Source of the DNA: Pyrobaculum oguniense TE7 | Lineage (GTDB): Archaea; Thermoproteota; Thermoprotei; Thermoproteales; Thermoproteaceae | Length of the DNA: 64,000 bases | Direction of reading: 5' to 3' | Assembly (NCBI GenBank): GCA_000247545.1 | Contig: CP003316.1 | Coordinates: forward strand, 1,273,233-1,337,232 | Shown here: positions 32,102 through 40,308 of the stretch, piece after piece | How the letters are laid out: each line of letters opens with the position of its first letter | How positions within the stretch are numbered: the first letter of the stretch is position 1 | Notes under the pieces: model-generated | Told to the model about the DNA's origin: nothing | Database searches by the model: none | What the model saw: only the letters and a program-made list of their open reading frames with translations | Program-made: the position numbers and the translations under genes

Positions 32102-33490
32102 TTATTTTACGAGCCGTGCGAGGAGCTTAAGCGCCTCCCTCGCTGGTGGCGACCCCAGGGTAAACGCGGTGCCAGAGACTGCTGCGATTATCAGCAGGTT
32201 GGGGATGAAGGTCAGCACCGTCTCCAGCACGGACCTTGTAGAGTAGCTCAACAGCGGCATGGGGAGTAGGTACACCGCCGCGAGCGCGGCAAAGGCGGGC
32301 AGGTACAGCCTTGCCACAAGCTGGGCGTAGCCTCTGCCGAGGAGGCGTAGTCTATACGCAATGGGGAAGGCCGCGGTGATTGCCGACGCGGCGACCATGC
32401 CCGGTGCGCCGTAGGCCGACGCCATGACGTACATCAGCCCAACTGAGACGGGGGAGAACGCCAGGTCGAAGATGAGGGCCTTAGCCGGCTTGTCCCTCAA
32501 GGTGAATATGGCCCTCTCCTCGACCCCCTTCAACGTGGTGTCTACGTGGAGAAAAACCCCCGAGGCGAGGAGGGCGATCCCGTTTAACCTCACGGCGTCG
32601 ATTAGTTCGTTGCTTCCCAGCTCAGATGGTCTGAGAAGGGCTACGTACCAAGCGGGCTCCTTCGCCATAACCGCCGCCGCGAGGAGATAGAGGTACATCA
32701 ACACCGCGCCGTCTATTAACGCCCGCCGTGGTTTATCCCTCTCCACAAGCAGTGAGCCGTACATAAGCGGCACGATGGTAAGCGCGGGGTACACGGACTT
32801 CCCCAGCTGGAATAAAACGTAGCTATAAGACAGAAGCCTGTCGCCTCCCGCCAGCAAGACGGCGTACGTCACGAGGCCGCCCGTCAGCGTCGTCAGCAGG
32901 GCCAAGGTCTGGTAGGGGGCCCCCCTAATCAGAGTCTTCATGGTAGCCACGGTGCCGCGGAAGTTCGGCCTCGCCACCTTGGCCAACGCGGTGGGGATAT
33001 ATACAGCCGCGGTGACAAACAACGCGAGGTATGCGGTTGGGTTGAGCCTAACCGCCGCGGCGCCGGCTATTTTGGCTAACTGGCCCACAAACCCCGCTAG
33101 CATAGCGGCACGTTGCTTGAATACGGACAGATAGGCCCCGGCTGGCCACGCTTGAAGTAACAGAATAAGGCCTCCGAGCGCCACCAGCACAGGGTCTAGG
33201 CGTCCGTAAAGGAGGAGGTATGCCGAAAATATAGCTAACGCCGCAACCGCCATCAAGATGCCAACTGCGGCGAGGTTGCCAAACTTTTCCGGCTCTTTGG
33301 CCAGAATTCTGGAATACCACGACGTGGCGTAGCCCAAAAAGGCCAGCCCCACGGCGAGGGCCGCGTTGAACACAGCAAGCGTGGCTAAGTCCTCAGCGGG
33401 TAGGCGGCGCGTGACAGAGAGAGTGAAGATTATAGAGGCGACTAGGTTAAAAGCCCCAGCCGCCACCGCCAGCGCCCTTGTCCCAGCCAC
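32102..33490 (-). CDS. Polysaccharide/oligosaccharide flippase-like membrane protein
   Basis: A 462-residue protein from the GTG that stands at leaderless distance from the shared promoter box; the frame is open 12 codons further upstream. It has 12 or more membrane helices with short loops, in the pattern of the MOP/Wzx exporter superfamily: an N-terminal FNLVASIIFTLSVTRRLPAE with LATLAVFNAALAVG, conserved small residues, and a middle GVEERAIFTLRDKPAKAL loop. Such proteins flip lipid-linked sugars, in archaea possibly for N-glycosylation. The substrate is inferred from the fold only. Confidence 0.8.
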   Translation of the reverse strand: MAGTRALAVAAGAFNLVASIIFTLSVTRRLPAEDLATLAVFNAALAVGLAFLGYATSWYSRILAKEPEKFGNLAAVGILMAVAALAIFSAYLLLYGRLDPVLVALGGLILLLQAWPAGAYLSVFKQRAAMLAGFVGQLAKIAGAAAVRLNPTAYLALFVTAAVYIPTALAKVARPNFRGTVATMKTLIRGAPYQTLALLTTLTGGLVTYAVLLAGGDRLLSYSYVLFQLGKSVYPALTIVPLMYGSLLVERDKPRRALIDGAVLMYLYLLAAAVMAKEPAWYVALLRPSELGSNELIDAVRLNGIALLASGVFLHVDTTLKGVEERAIFTLRDKPAKALIFDLAFSPVSVGLMYVMASAYGAPGMVAASAITAAFPIAYRLRLLGRGYAQLVARLYLPAFAALAAVYLLPMPLLSYSTRSVLETVLTFIPNLLIIAAVSGTAFTLGSPPAREALKLLARLVK

Positions 33491-33506
33491 CGCGGGTGGT
33501 GAAAAC

Positions 33507-33524
33507 CTATAATTTAAACAATAC
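33507..33524. promoter_or_regulatory. Bidirectional promoter box
   Basis: ctataatttaaacaatac lies between two divergent genes. It is about 20 bases from the minus-strand GTG (33490) and about 20 bases from the plus-strand GTG (33535). Its nearly symmetrical A/T core can position TBP for either direction. Confidence 0.55.
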
Positions 33525-33534
33525 AAAAAAGTCC

Positions 33535-33885
33535 GTGTGGCGCGTCTTAGCTGGAATAGTCATCGCTCTCGCAGTGTTGTTAATTGTCGTCTCTGTCATC
33601 TCTTCTTTTTCCAGCGCGGCGATTACCTACGCCGACTCCTTCAACAAGACCATAGTCCTTCAGGTTGATGCAAGCCGCATCTTCTACGCAGACAAGCTAA
33701 CAGCTCTGCTACGGCCTATTGGGGGAGACGGAGAAAGCTACAAAGCGGAGTGCCGCAGGGCGTTGCTAAGAGGAGGCTTCCGCTACGCGGTCTTCCTCTG
33801 CAACGCTACGCAGGCGCCACCTGGCATTTACATAATTCAAATAGAAGGCCTTATCCCCATAGAGGGCGTAGTAGTAGTTCGGTAG
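33535..33885 (+). CDS. Membrane-anchored hypothetical protein
   Basis: A 116-residue protein from the GTG that follows the shared promoter box; the frame is open further upstream but those codons lie across the promoter. Residues about 1-28 (WRVLAGIVIALAVLLIVVSV) form a signal anchor. The rest is extracellular-like, with two cysteines that could form a disulfide (AECRRALLRGG and VFLCNATQ) and strands IVLQVDASRIFY and IYIIQIEGLIPIEGVVVV. No family is recognised. It diverges from the flippase gene and might act with it in the envelope. Confidence 0.65.
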   Translation: MWRVLAGIVIALAVLLIVVSVISSFSSAAITYADSFNKTIVLQVDASRIFYADKLTALLRPIGGDGESYKAECRRALLRGGFRYAVFLCNATQAPPGIYIIQIEGLIPIEGVVVVR

Positions 33886-33887
33886 CG

Positions 33888-34400
33888 CTATATCAGCCCC
33901 CTTAGCCGCGCTGTCAGCAACGCAATTATAGTCTTGCTGTCTTTCACCTCGCCCCTTTTGATCATCTCCAGCGCCTCTTCCGGCGCCACCTCGACCACGG
34001 ACATGTCAACCTCGCCGAGGTCGCGGCCCGAGACCCCGACGTATTCGAGCTTGTCGGTGAAGTATATGCGGATGAGCTCGTTGCTCACCCCAGGCGTCGG
34101 ATAGAACTCTAGGAGAGGCACTAGGCGCAACGGCTTATACCCGGTTTCTTCTATCATCTCCCTAACTGCGGCTGACTCGGGGTCTTCACCCCCTTCCAAC
34201 GTCCCCGCTGGTATCTCCAGCGTCCACTCCCCAATGGCAGATCTGAATTGCCTTACCATAACTATCCTTCCCCCGCGCAGCGCCAAAACGGCTACCGCCC
34301 CGGGGTGAATAAGGTATTCCCCCCACACAGTCCTTCCACCTACTACGCGGGCCTTTCTCACAAGCGTGAACTTCTTTGCCTTGTAGATCACCTCCTCCAC
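33888..34400 (-). CDS. Nudix hydrolase, probable ADP-ribose pyrophosphatase
   Basis: A 170-residue protein. The Nudix box starts at GTLEGGEDPESAAVREMIEE and ends TGYKP (GX5EX7REUXEEXGU complete). A proline in LLEFYPTPGVSNELIRIYF about 16 residues after the box is typical of ADP-ribose pyrophosphatases. Flanking strands AVAVLALRGGRIVMVRQFRS fit as well. The enzyme would split ADP-ribose to AMP and ribose 5-phosphate. Length and context are normal. A TATA-like box stands about 22 bases before the GTG. It converges with the anchored protein, two bases apart. Confidence 0.9.
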   Translation of the reverse strand: MEEVIYKAKKFTLVRKARVVGGRTVWGEYLIHPGAVAVLALRGGRIVMVRQFRSAIGEWTLEIPAGTLEGGEDPESAAVREMIEETGYKPLRLVPLLEFYPTPGVSNELIRIYFTDKLEYVGVSGRDLGEVDMSVVEVAPEEALEMIKRGEVKDSKTIIALLTARLRGLI

Positions 34401-34521
34401 GGCTGTTGATAGGCACTATTTAAAAAGTCAGCGACCAGAAACCGTCCTCACGCAGTCGGCGCCCTGGGTATCGTCACGTTGATGGGGACGCACGGGTTTA
34501 TAACGCTTCTCTTGTAGGCTA

Positions 34522-37269
34522 CTAGTCCCAGAACGCCCTGGTGGTGGCGAATTGGCGCTCTGCGTCCATAATTGCAATCCACAAGTCGGCGCCTTCCACG
34601 AGCTTGTTCAGAATCTTGACGGCAGTCTTGGGCCCCACACCGTGGGCGAGTTGTACCAACACGCCGAGCTTCCCGTGCTCCAGCACAAGTGAGGCGCTGA
34701 GCTGGAGGTTCTCCAGAATCTTGGCCTCCTCCTTGCTCATCCTCTGTCTTATCTTGTATTTGCTGAGTACTTGCCGCGCCTTCTCCACGTCGACGCCCTT
34801 CACGACTGCTAGGGCCCTCACGCCGCACTTCTGACACGAGACGTCTTCTGGGAGGGCGGCCGCTCTCGCTACGTAGACCCAGCCGCAGTTCAGGCAGAGG
34901 AGCGTGGCGTATTTGTTCAATATCCGCCTCCTCACCAGATCGGCGAGGGACTCCCTGGAAAGCCCCTTGAAGGAGAAGTCTAGGCGGAGGGCTTCCTCCA
35001 GTATCGGCTTCTCTAGTGCGGTGGGCTTCACCAGCCTCTTCACAACCAGTGGGACCTCGCCGGCGGCGATTTTTTCTAGGAGGGATAGTAGGGACTTTGC
35101 GTCGAGCCTCTCAACAAATATCTCGTTTAGTGTCTCCACGCCGGGGAGGTCGTCTGCGTACACCTCCGGTAGCCTCGACGGCACGTCCTCCGCGTCTTTT
35201 GACACAAGCCCCGTCCTCCGCGCCACTTGGAGGAAGCGGTATCGAAACAGCTTAGAGCTCCGAACCGCGTTTTTAAGCGTCGTGTAGACAAACCACTGCG
35301 GCTTCCTCAACACCTCCTCCAATGCGTTTAGAGGGGCGAAGTCTCTAAAAATGAGCAGTACACGGTAGGCGTCTGACCTGTACCCCACGGGACCCACGTA
35401 TCCTGATAGGGCGTGGGAGAGGTAGGCCCCCAGCGCCTCGTTCCCCTTGTGGCCAAGACAGCTGTGGACCACTGCGTATCTATTCTCCACAATGTGGACA
35501 TGTAGCCTATTCGTCGTTGGTACTAGCTCCGGCGTGAGGCCCTCCACGTCCACCGGCAGGCCCTCCTCTCCCCTCAACGCCCTTAGCAGAACCTCGGCCC
35601 GCCTCTTGCAAACCTCCTGGGCTATTTCATACGGCACAGGTATCTGCTCGCCGAGCCACGCCGGGAGGGCGCCAGATACGTCGTAGTCCGGGTAGAGGTA
35701 AACCACGTCGCCCTCCCGCCTGGCGAAGGTCCACACCCTCCCCGACAACACTATCTTCGTCCCCGGCTCGATGGAGTAGACAAACTCCCGATCTAGCTCC
35801 CCCACCGCCCTCCCGGTGGAGTCGTCCACAGCCCTGTAGCTCTTCTCGTCTGGGATAGTCGACACGTTCTCAAAATAGTACCTTATACTGCCCTTCCTCG
35901 GCCTCAGCCCCTTAAGCAGACCGTGCCTCTCGGCGAAGTCCAAGACGAGCCGTAGGTCCTCCTCTGTTAGGTTCCTGTAGGGGTGGGCCCTCCTAACAAT
36001 GCGCATTACGTAGTCAACCTCTACCTCCCTCCCGTCCAGCCTAGCCTCCAGGGCGATGCCCAGCACTTGGTGGAGCAACACGTCGAGGGCATTTTCGTGG
36101 TACTCCACCTCCCTTTCCAAAAGCCCCTTCGCCGCCCTCTCTGCAATTACCTCCGACTCTAGGTAGTCCTCCAGGTCGGCCGCCACGACGATGCCGCGGG
36201 AGGCGAGGCCGAGCCTGTGCCCAGCCCTCCCCACGCGTTGCACCAGCTTCGAGACCTGCCTCGGGGAGCCGTACTGCACCACGAGGTCGACGTCGCCAAT
36301 GTCTATGCCCAGCTCTAGGCTGGACGTGGCCACAACCGCCTTGAGCTCGCCCCTCTTAAGCCTCTCCTCTACGGAGATCCTGTGCTCCCTAGAAAGGGAG
36401 GAGTGGTGCACCTCCACCACGTCGCCCAGTATCTGCTTAAGCCTTGAGGCCAAGAACTCGGCGCCGTCTCTGGTGTTGGTGAAGACGAGGACGGGCCCCC
36501 TAGGCGACTTCACGTACTCGGCCACTCTCTTTATCCTCGCCACAGCCTCCGGGGTGGCGTCGAACTTCTCAGCATCTACGTAGTCCTCGTCGGAGGGGAG
36601 CGGCCACACCACGTCTATCTCATACCTCTTCTCTGCCGAGACGTCGACGACCTTGACGGGCCTCCCGCCTCCTAGAAAGCCCGCCACAAGCTCCGGCGCG
36701 CCTACAGTGGCCGAGAGGCCAACCCGCTGGAACTCCCCCGCAAGCTCCACCAGCCTCTCGAGGCCGACCGCCAGCTGCACCCCCCTCTTGCTGTTGACTA
36801 GCTCGTGCACCTCGTCCACCACCACGAAGCGGATCCCCCTCAACGCCTGGCGCATGCGTTTGTGGAGGAGGAGAATCTGCAGAGTCTCCGGCGTCGTTAT
36901 GAGTATGTCCGGCGGCTTCGCCGCCTGGAGCCTCCTCTCAGCCTCCGGCGTATCGCTGTGGCGCACCGCGACGGTGAGGCCGATCTTGTCCGCAATGGCG
37001 AGAAGCCTTCTGAGGAGGTCCCTGTTTAAAGACCGGAGGGGGGTGATGTAAAGAGCGCTTACGCCCCTTCTCTCTTCCGCCTCCAGAAGCCTCGACATCA
37101 CGGGGAAAAGCGCCGCCTCCGTCTTCCCGGAACCAGTAGGCGCGATTAGAAGCACGTGGGAGCCGGACAGAATCTCCGGGATCGCGGCAGACTGCGCCGG
37201 CGTGGGCTCCGAGTAGCCGAGCTCCTCAACGGCCTCCATCAGCTTGGGGTGCAGAAGGCGGAAAACCAC
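34522..37269 (-). CDS. Lhr-type superfamily 2 DNA/RNA helicase
   Basis: A 915-residue protein. Helicase motifs in order: Q-like PTPAQSAAIPEI, motif I APTGSGKTEAAL, Ia TPLRSLNRDLL, Ib TTPETLQ, II VVDEVHEL (DEVH), III GLSATVG, IV VLVFTNTRDGAEF, V ATSSLELGIDIGDVDLV and VI QRVGRAGHR. After them comes the winged-helix and Lhr-core region. A zinc-finger-like CLNCGWVYV...CQKC (about residues 790-820) and a C-terminal helical tail follow. It belongs with the archaeal Lhr-like helicases involved in repair or replication-fork maintenance. It is transcribed alone from a GTG with a good A/T box. Confidence 0.92.
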   Translation of the reverse strand: MVFRLLHPKLMEAVEELGYSEPTPAQSAAIPEILSGSHVLLIAPTGSGKTEAALFPVMSRLLEAEERRGVSALYITPLRSLNRDLLRRLLAIADKIGLTVAVRHSDTPEAERRLQAAKPPDILITTPETLQILLLHKRMRQALRGIRFVVVDEVHELVNSKRGVQLAVGLERLVELAGEFQRVGLSATVGAPELVAGFLGGGRPVKVVDVSAEKRYEIDVVWPLPSDEDYVDAEKFDATPEAVARIKRVAEYVKSPRGPVLVFTNTRDGAEFLASRLKQILGDVVEVHHSSLSREHRISVEERLKRGELKAVVATSSLELGIDIGDVDLVVQYGSPRQVSKLVQRVGRAGHRLGLASRGIVVAADLEDYLESEVIAERAAKGLLEREVEYHENALDVLLHQVLGIALEARLDGREVEVDYVMRIVRRAHPYRNLTEEDLRLVLDFAERHGLLKGLRPRKGSIRYYFENVSTIPDEKSYRAVDDSTGRAVGELDREFVYSIEPGTKIVLSGRVWTFARREGDVVYLYPDYDVSGALPAWLGEQIPVPYEIAQEVCKRRAEVLLRALRGEEGLPVDVEGLTPELVPTTNRLHVHIVENRYAVVHSCLGHKGNEALGAYLSHALSGYVGPVGYRSDAYRVLLIFRDFAPLNALEEVLRKPQWFVYTTLKNAVRSSKLFRYRFLQVARRTGLVSKDAEDVPSRLPEVYADDLPGVETLNEIFVERLDAKSLLSLLEKIAAGEVPLVVKRLVKPTALEKPILEEALRLDFSFKGLSRESLADLVRRRILNKYATLLCLNCGWVYVARAAALPEDVSCQKCGVRALAVVKGVDVEKARQVLSKYKIRQRMSKEEAKILENLQLSASLVLEHGKLGVLVQLAHGVGPKTAVKILNKLVEGADLWIAIMDAERQFATTRAFWD

Positions 37270-37453
37270 AAGCCGTCAGATCTGGGTATTTTAATTAATA
37301 CAACCGGCGGAACGGAGTCCGGCAATTCTTGACCCGGTCTTGGCTATGACGCTACACCCACGGCGAGAGACCTGGCAATAGGACAATGCCGAGGCGCCAT
37401 CCTACTAAAAAGACTGTAGGTATGGAGCTAGAGTGCTACCCACACGTGGCGCA
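37270..37453. other. Short intergenic region
   Basis: An A/T box (attttaattaatac) near 37290-37305 promotes the helicase gene. The remaining bases between helicase and fumarase hold no recognisable gene or RNA. Confidence 0.4.
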
Positions 37454-38059
37454 TTAATGTTGCCACTGAATCTCGGCGAGTATGTCCCGTATTTTCTTCC
37501 TGGCCTCCTCTTTCTGCTCGTCGTAGAAGTTCCTGCCGGTTGGATCGATCATCACGGTGAGGGGGCCAAAGTCCTCCACCTCTAAGACCCACATGGCCTC
37601 CGCCATGCCTAGGTCGAGCCAGTGTACCTCAACAACTCTTTTTATTGCCTTCGCGGCTAGGACGCCGGCGCCGCCGGTGAATATGGCGTAGGCGGCGTTG
37701 TGCCTCTTCATGGCCTCGGCTGTCCTCTTGCCCATGCCTCCCTTGCCCACCACCAGCTTTACGCCGAGCTTCTCGATGACCTCTGCCTGGAAGGCCTCCA
37801 TCCTCGCCGAGGTTGTGGGGCCCATGCTTAAGATTTCCCAGCCGCCGTCTTTCCTCCTCGCCACGGGGCCGGCGTGGTATATGACGCCGCCTCTTAGATC
37901 CACCGGTAGCCTCTCGCCACGCTCCACGTACTCCAACATCCTCTTGTGGGCGGAGTCCCTAGCGCTTACAATTATCCCGCTTATGTAGAGAGTGTCCCCC
38001 ACCCTCAGCTTAGCTACATCCTCCTCAGAAAGAGGAGTCCTAAGTTTGTAAGTAGGCAT
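37454..38059 (-). CDS. Class I fumarate hydratase, beta subunit
   Basis: A 201-residue protein matching the C-terminal domain of iron-sulfur fumarases: LRVGDTLYISGIIVSARDSA, HKRMLEYVERGERLPVDLRG, YHAGPV, MGPTTSARMEAF, VVGKGGMGKRTAEAMKRHNA, and HWLDLGMAEAMWVLEVEDFG. It forms a heterodimer with the alpha subunit encoded on the other strand 71 bases away. Together they hydrate fumarate to malate in the TCA or reductive carbon-fixation cycle. The two genes diverge, an unusual split compared with the usual alpha-beta operon. It has a leaderless promoter of its own. Confidence 0.93.
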   Translation of the reverse strand: MPTYKLRTPLSEEDVAKLRVGDTLYISGIIVSARDSAHKRMLEYVERGERLPVDLRGGVIYHAGPVARRKDGGWEILSMGPTTSARMEAFQAEVIEKLGVKLVVGKGGMGKRTAEAMKRHNAAYAIFTGGAGVLAAKAIKRVVEVHWLDLGMAEAMWVLEVEDFGPLTVMIDPTGRNFYDEQKEEARKKIRDILAEIQWQH

Positions 38060-38130
38060 AGGACTTAATACATCCGATAATTTAAGTATTGCTTTAGTAA
38101 AAGTATTTTTATGGAAGCTACTATTGATCT

Positions 38131-39000
38131 ATGCTTGAGGAGGTCATCCTAAAGGCCGCAAAAGAAGCTATTGTAAGGGCGAGCATCGGCCCGGCGTTCG
38201 ACGTGGTGTCCGCGCTGAGGACCGCCCACGGCGTTGAGGAGAAAGACGCGGCGAGGGTGCAACTAGGGGCCATTCTGAAAAACATCGAGATGTCCACCAC
38301 TGAGAAAATCGCCGTGTGTCAAGACACAGGGTTCCCCAACTTTTTCATAAAACTGGGCGACCGCTTTCCTGTGAGGAGCGGGATATATGATATACTGACC
38401 AGGGCAGTGCGCGAAGTTACCAGAGAACTACCGCTGAGGCCCAACACGACACATCCATTCGACGAGAGGAAAAACCCCGGGGACAACACGGGCATGTATG
38501 CGCCTTGGTTTGACGTGGAGCTCTTCGACGGCGACTACCTCGAGTTCTGGTACGTGCCCAAGGGCGGCGGCACGGAGCTACCCAGCAAGGCGTTTACCCT
38601 ACCCCCGGGCGTAGCCCTCAAGGAGCTCCCCCGTCTCGTGCTGGAGGCTGTGGTGGACGCCGGCCCAATGCCCTGCCCCCCGGTCATCGTGGGGGTTGGG
38701 GTAGGTCCCTCAGTGGACATAGCGGCGAAGCTCGCCAAGAAGGCGGCCACCCTCCGACCTGTCGGCTCTAGGCACCCGGAGCCGGAAATCGCCAAGATGG
38801 AGGAGGAGCTCCTAAAGGCCATAAATAAACTCGGCCTAGGCCCCCACGGCGTGGGGGGAAGGGTGACTGCCCTCGATGTCCACATCGAGTATGCATACCG
38901 CCATCCAGCCACCTTCTCCATTGGCATAGTCTTCTCCTGCTGGGCCACGAGGAGGGCCGGCGCCAGGGTCTACCCAGACGGGAGGTACGAGCTACTGTGA
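38131..39000 (+). CDS. Class I fumarate hydratase, alpha subunit
   Basis: A 289-residue protein carrying the 4Fe-4S cluster residues: Cys in AVCQDTGFPNFFIKLGD, Cys in GPMPCPPVIVGVGVGPS, and Cys in IVFSCWATRRAGARV. GDNTGMYAPWFDVELFDGD, FWYVPKGGGTELPSKAF and GVGGRVTALDVHIEYAYRHP complete the family pattern. It works with the beta subunit encoded divergently. The ATG has a box agtatttttatgg about 25 bases upstream. The flavin reductase-like gene overlaps its stop by four bases (TGTGA context), so the two are co-translated. Confidence 0.93.
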   Translation: MLEEVILKAAKEAIVRASIGPAFDVVSALRTAHGVEEKDAARVQLGAILKNIEMSTTEKIAVCQDTGFPNFFIKLGDRFPVRSGIYDILTRAVREVTRELPLRPNTTHPFDERKNPGDNTGMYAPWFDVELFDGDYLEFWYVPKGGGTELPSKAFTLPPGVALKELPRLVLEAVVDAGPMPCPPVIVGVGVGPSVDIAAKLAKKAATLRPVGSRHPEPEIAKMEEELLKAINKLGLGPHGVGGRVTALDVHIEYAYRHPATFSIGIVFSCWATRRAGARVYPDGRYELL

Positions 39001-39431
39001 CCACGTGCGAGCGTAGCCCCCTGCCCACTCCTGTTTTAGTCGTCGTCGTGGCGGATCACGGCGCCGTGGTCGGCTGGCCTGTGGTTATACCGGGGGACCG
39101 CCCCCTTGTGGGCATCCCCCTACATAAAAACCGGAAGACACTTGAGCTTATCCGGAGGGCGAAGGCCTTCTCCATAAACCTCGTCGCCGACGCGGCGAGG
39201 GCGTATGAGGTATTCGGCAGGCCGGGGGAGAAGAAGCTGGAGAGGTGGGGCGACGTCGCGGAGTGCAAGGCCCTCCCATGCCGCGCGTTGGGAAACGCCA
39301 CGCGGGTTGTCGAGTGCCTATACGACCGGGAGGTGGAGGTGGGGGATCACGTGGTCGTGTTCTGCAAGGCAGTGGTTAGCTACGGCTGCGGGCCCTACGC
39401 CGTGTGGGATCCTTGCAACGCCAACAGGTAA
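38997..39431 (+). CDS. Flavin reductase-like FMN-binding protein (short)
   Basis: A 144-residue GTG-started protein. VVVVADHGAVVGWPVVIPGD, PLVGIPLHKNRKTLELIRRA and KAFSINLVADAARAYEVFG follow the split-barrel flavin reductase pattern (PF01613). In that family FMN sits between the barrel and a loop. It is shorter than usual (about 160-190), and the usual SxC/G-x-Sxx-P motif is weak. Coupling with the fumarase alpha gene may be accidental. It has several cysteines near the end (VVECLYD, VFCKAVV, GCGPYAVW). Confidence 0.6.
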   Translation: MTTCERSPLPTPVLVVVVADHGAVVGWPVVIPGDRPLVGIPLHKNRKTLELIRRAKAFSINLVADAARAYEVFGRPGEKKLERWGDVAECKALPCRALGNATRVVECLYDREVEVGDHVVVFCKAVVSYGCGPYAVWDPCNANR

Positions 39432-39581
39432 CAACCTTACAGGTTGCTAGGCAAGCGATGTAATGAGACGTGACATTCACCGATAGGAGTGCCGAGACCT
39501 TCATAGATAGCCATTTCGCATGTATAGAGTGTCCTTGCGCTGGTAGTCGTATTGATAGGTGCCGTCGTGAAGCACAAGATA
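39432..39581. other. Intergenic region between convergent genes
   Basis: Nothing is identified. A short inverted repeat caacc-ttaca-ggttg occurs at about 39430-39444, right after the flavin protein, and may be a terminator stem. Confidence 0.35.
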
Positions 39582-39863
39582 TTACCCGCCGGCCGCCGGG
39601 GGTATAAATACCACTTCGTCTCCGTCTTTAAGCTCTGTGTCAAGCCCCTTCAGCCAATCCACAGATCTGCCATTAACTAGGATGTTGTACATGGGCTTCA
39701 GCTTTCCCCCCTCGTCTAGTATCTCGGCCCTTAGCTTGGGGAACTTCTCGTTTAGAAGGTCGACGAGCCTCCCCACTGTGATTCCGTCGGGTACCTCCAC
39801 CTCAGTCTTCAACACGCCAGTGAGGTCGTATAGGGTCGCTAGGAACTTAACCCTCACTCTCAC
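39582..39863 (-). CDS. MoaD/ThiS-type ubiquitin-like sulfur carrier
   Basis: A 93-residue beta-grasp protein ending in the diagnostic Gly-Gly (VVFIPPAAGG). It has VRVKFLATLYDLTGVLKTEV at the start, TVGRLVDLLNEKFPKLRAEI in the middle, and YNILVNGRSVDWLKGLDTEL before the tail. Such proteins, once adenylated and thiolated by an E1-like enzyme, give sulfur to molybdopterin or tRNA; in archaea some are also attached to proteins (SAMPs). Pyrobaculum uses molybdo- and tungstoenzymes, so molybdopterin synthesis is the likeliest role. It stands alone here. Confidence 0.88.
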   Translation of the reverse strand: MRVRVKFLATLYDLTGVLKTEVEVPDGITVGRLVDLLNEKFPKLRAEILDEGGKLKPMYNILVNGRSVDWLKGLDTELKDGDEVVFIPPAAGG

Positions 39864-39889
39864 GTGTATACCCAGTTGCTGATTTAAGT

Positions 39890-40270
39890 TTATCTCTCGT
39901 AGAGAAAGCAGGGGGCTCCGTAGCCGCTTTCACATACGCGCACCCAAGACGCGCCTAGGAGGTCGGCGATGTGCTTCGCCAAGCACTCCCCGCTAAGGCC
40001 GGCCGCATTGCAGGGCACTACGTAGACCTCTTCCTCGGGCAAGTCGACTTGCTCAGCGCTTGAGGCTAGGTACTTCCCGTCCATTTTGCTCAACAGCTCG
40101 CGGAGGCGCTCCCCGGCCTCGCCGGCATCGACAACCACGTCGTGGAAGCCATCCCTACATATAGACGCCGTGATTATGTAGTCGTGTCCATGAACTCTTC
40201 CCCAAGCAGTGGAAAAAGAAGGTTTGTGCGCCACCGAGATGGAGCCCCTGAGCTCAACGCATGTTCGCAT
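39890..40270 (-). CDS. 6-pyruvoyl-tetrahydropterin synthase/QueD-like protein
   Basis: A 126-residue protein with the PTPS pattern: SISVAHKPS with the first zinc His, GRVHGHDYIITASI with the other two, VVVDAGEAGERLRELLSKMD, LDHxxL-like DGKYLASSAEQVD and PCNAAGLSGECLAKHIADLL. In archaea members act in preQ0/archaeosine synthesis or pterin metabolism. The usual LDH catalytic triad part is not well kept, so the substrate is uncertain. The gene shares a promoter box with the divergent iron-sulfur protein gene. Confidence 0.75.
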   Translation of the reverse strand: MRTCVELRGSISVAHKPSFSTAWGRVHGHDYIITASICRDGFHDVVVDAGEAGERLRELLSKMDGKYLASSAEQVDLPEEEVYVVPCNAAGLSGECLAKHIADLLGASWVRVCESGYGAPCFLYER

Positions 40271-40284
40271 GGCGGTGCAAACAT

Positions 40285-40302
40285 TTAAGCTTAAAAATAA
40301 GC
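40285..40302. promoter_or_regulatory. Shared promoter box of PTPS-like and HhH iron-sulfur genes
   Basis: ttaagcttaaaaataagc lies between the minus-strand ATG at 40270 and the plus-strand GTG at 40309. It contains T/A-rich cores readable on both strands and supports the GTG as the true plus-strand start. Confidence 0.5.
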
Positions 40303-40308
40303 AACGCA

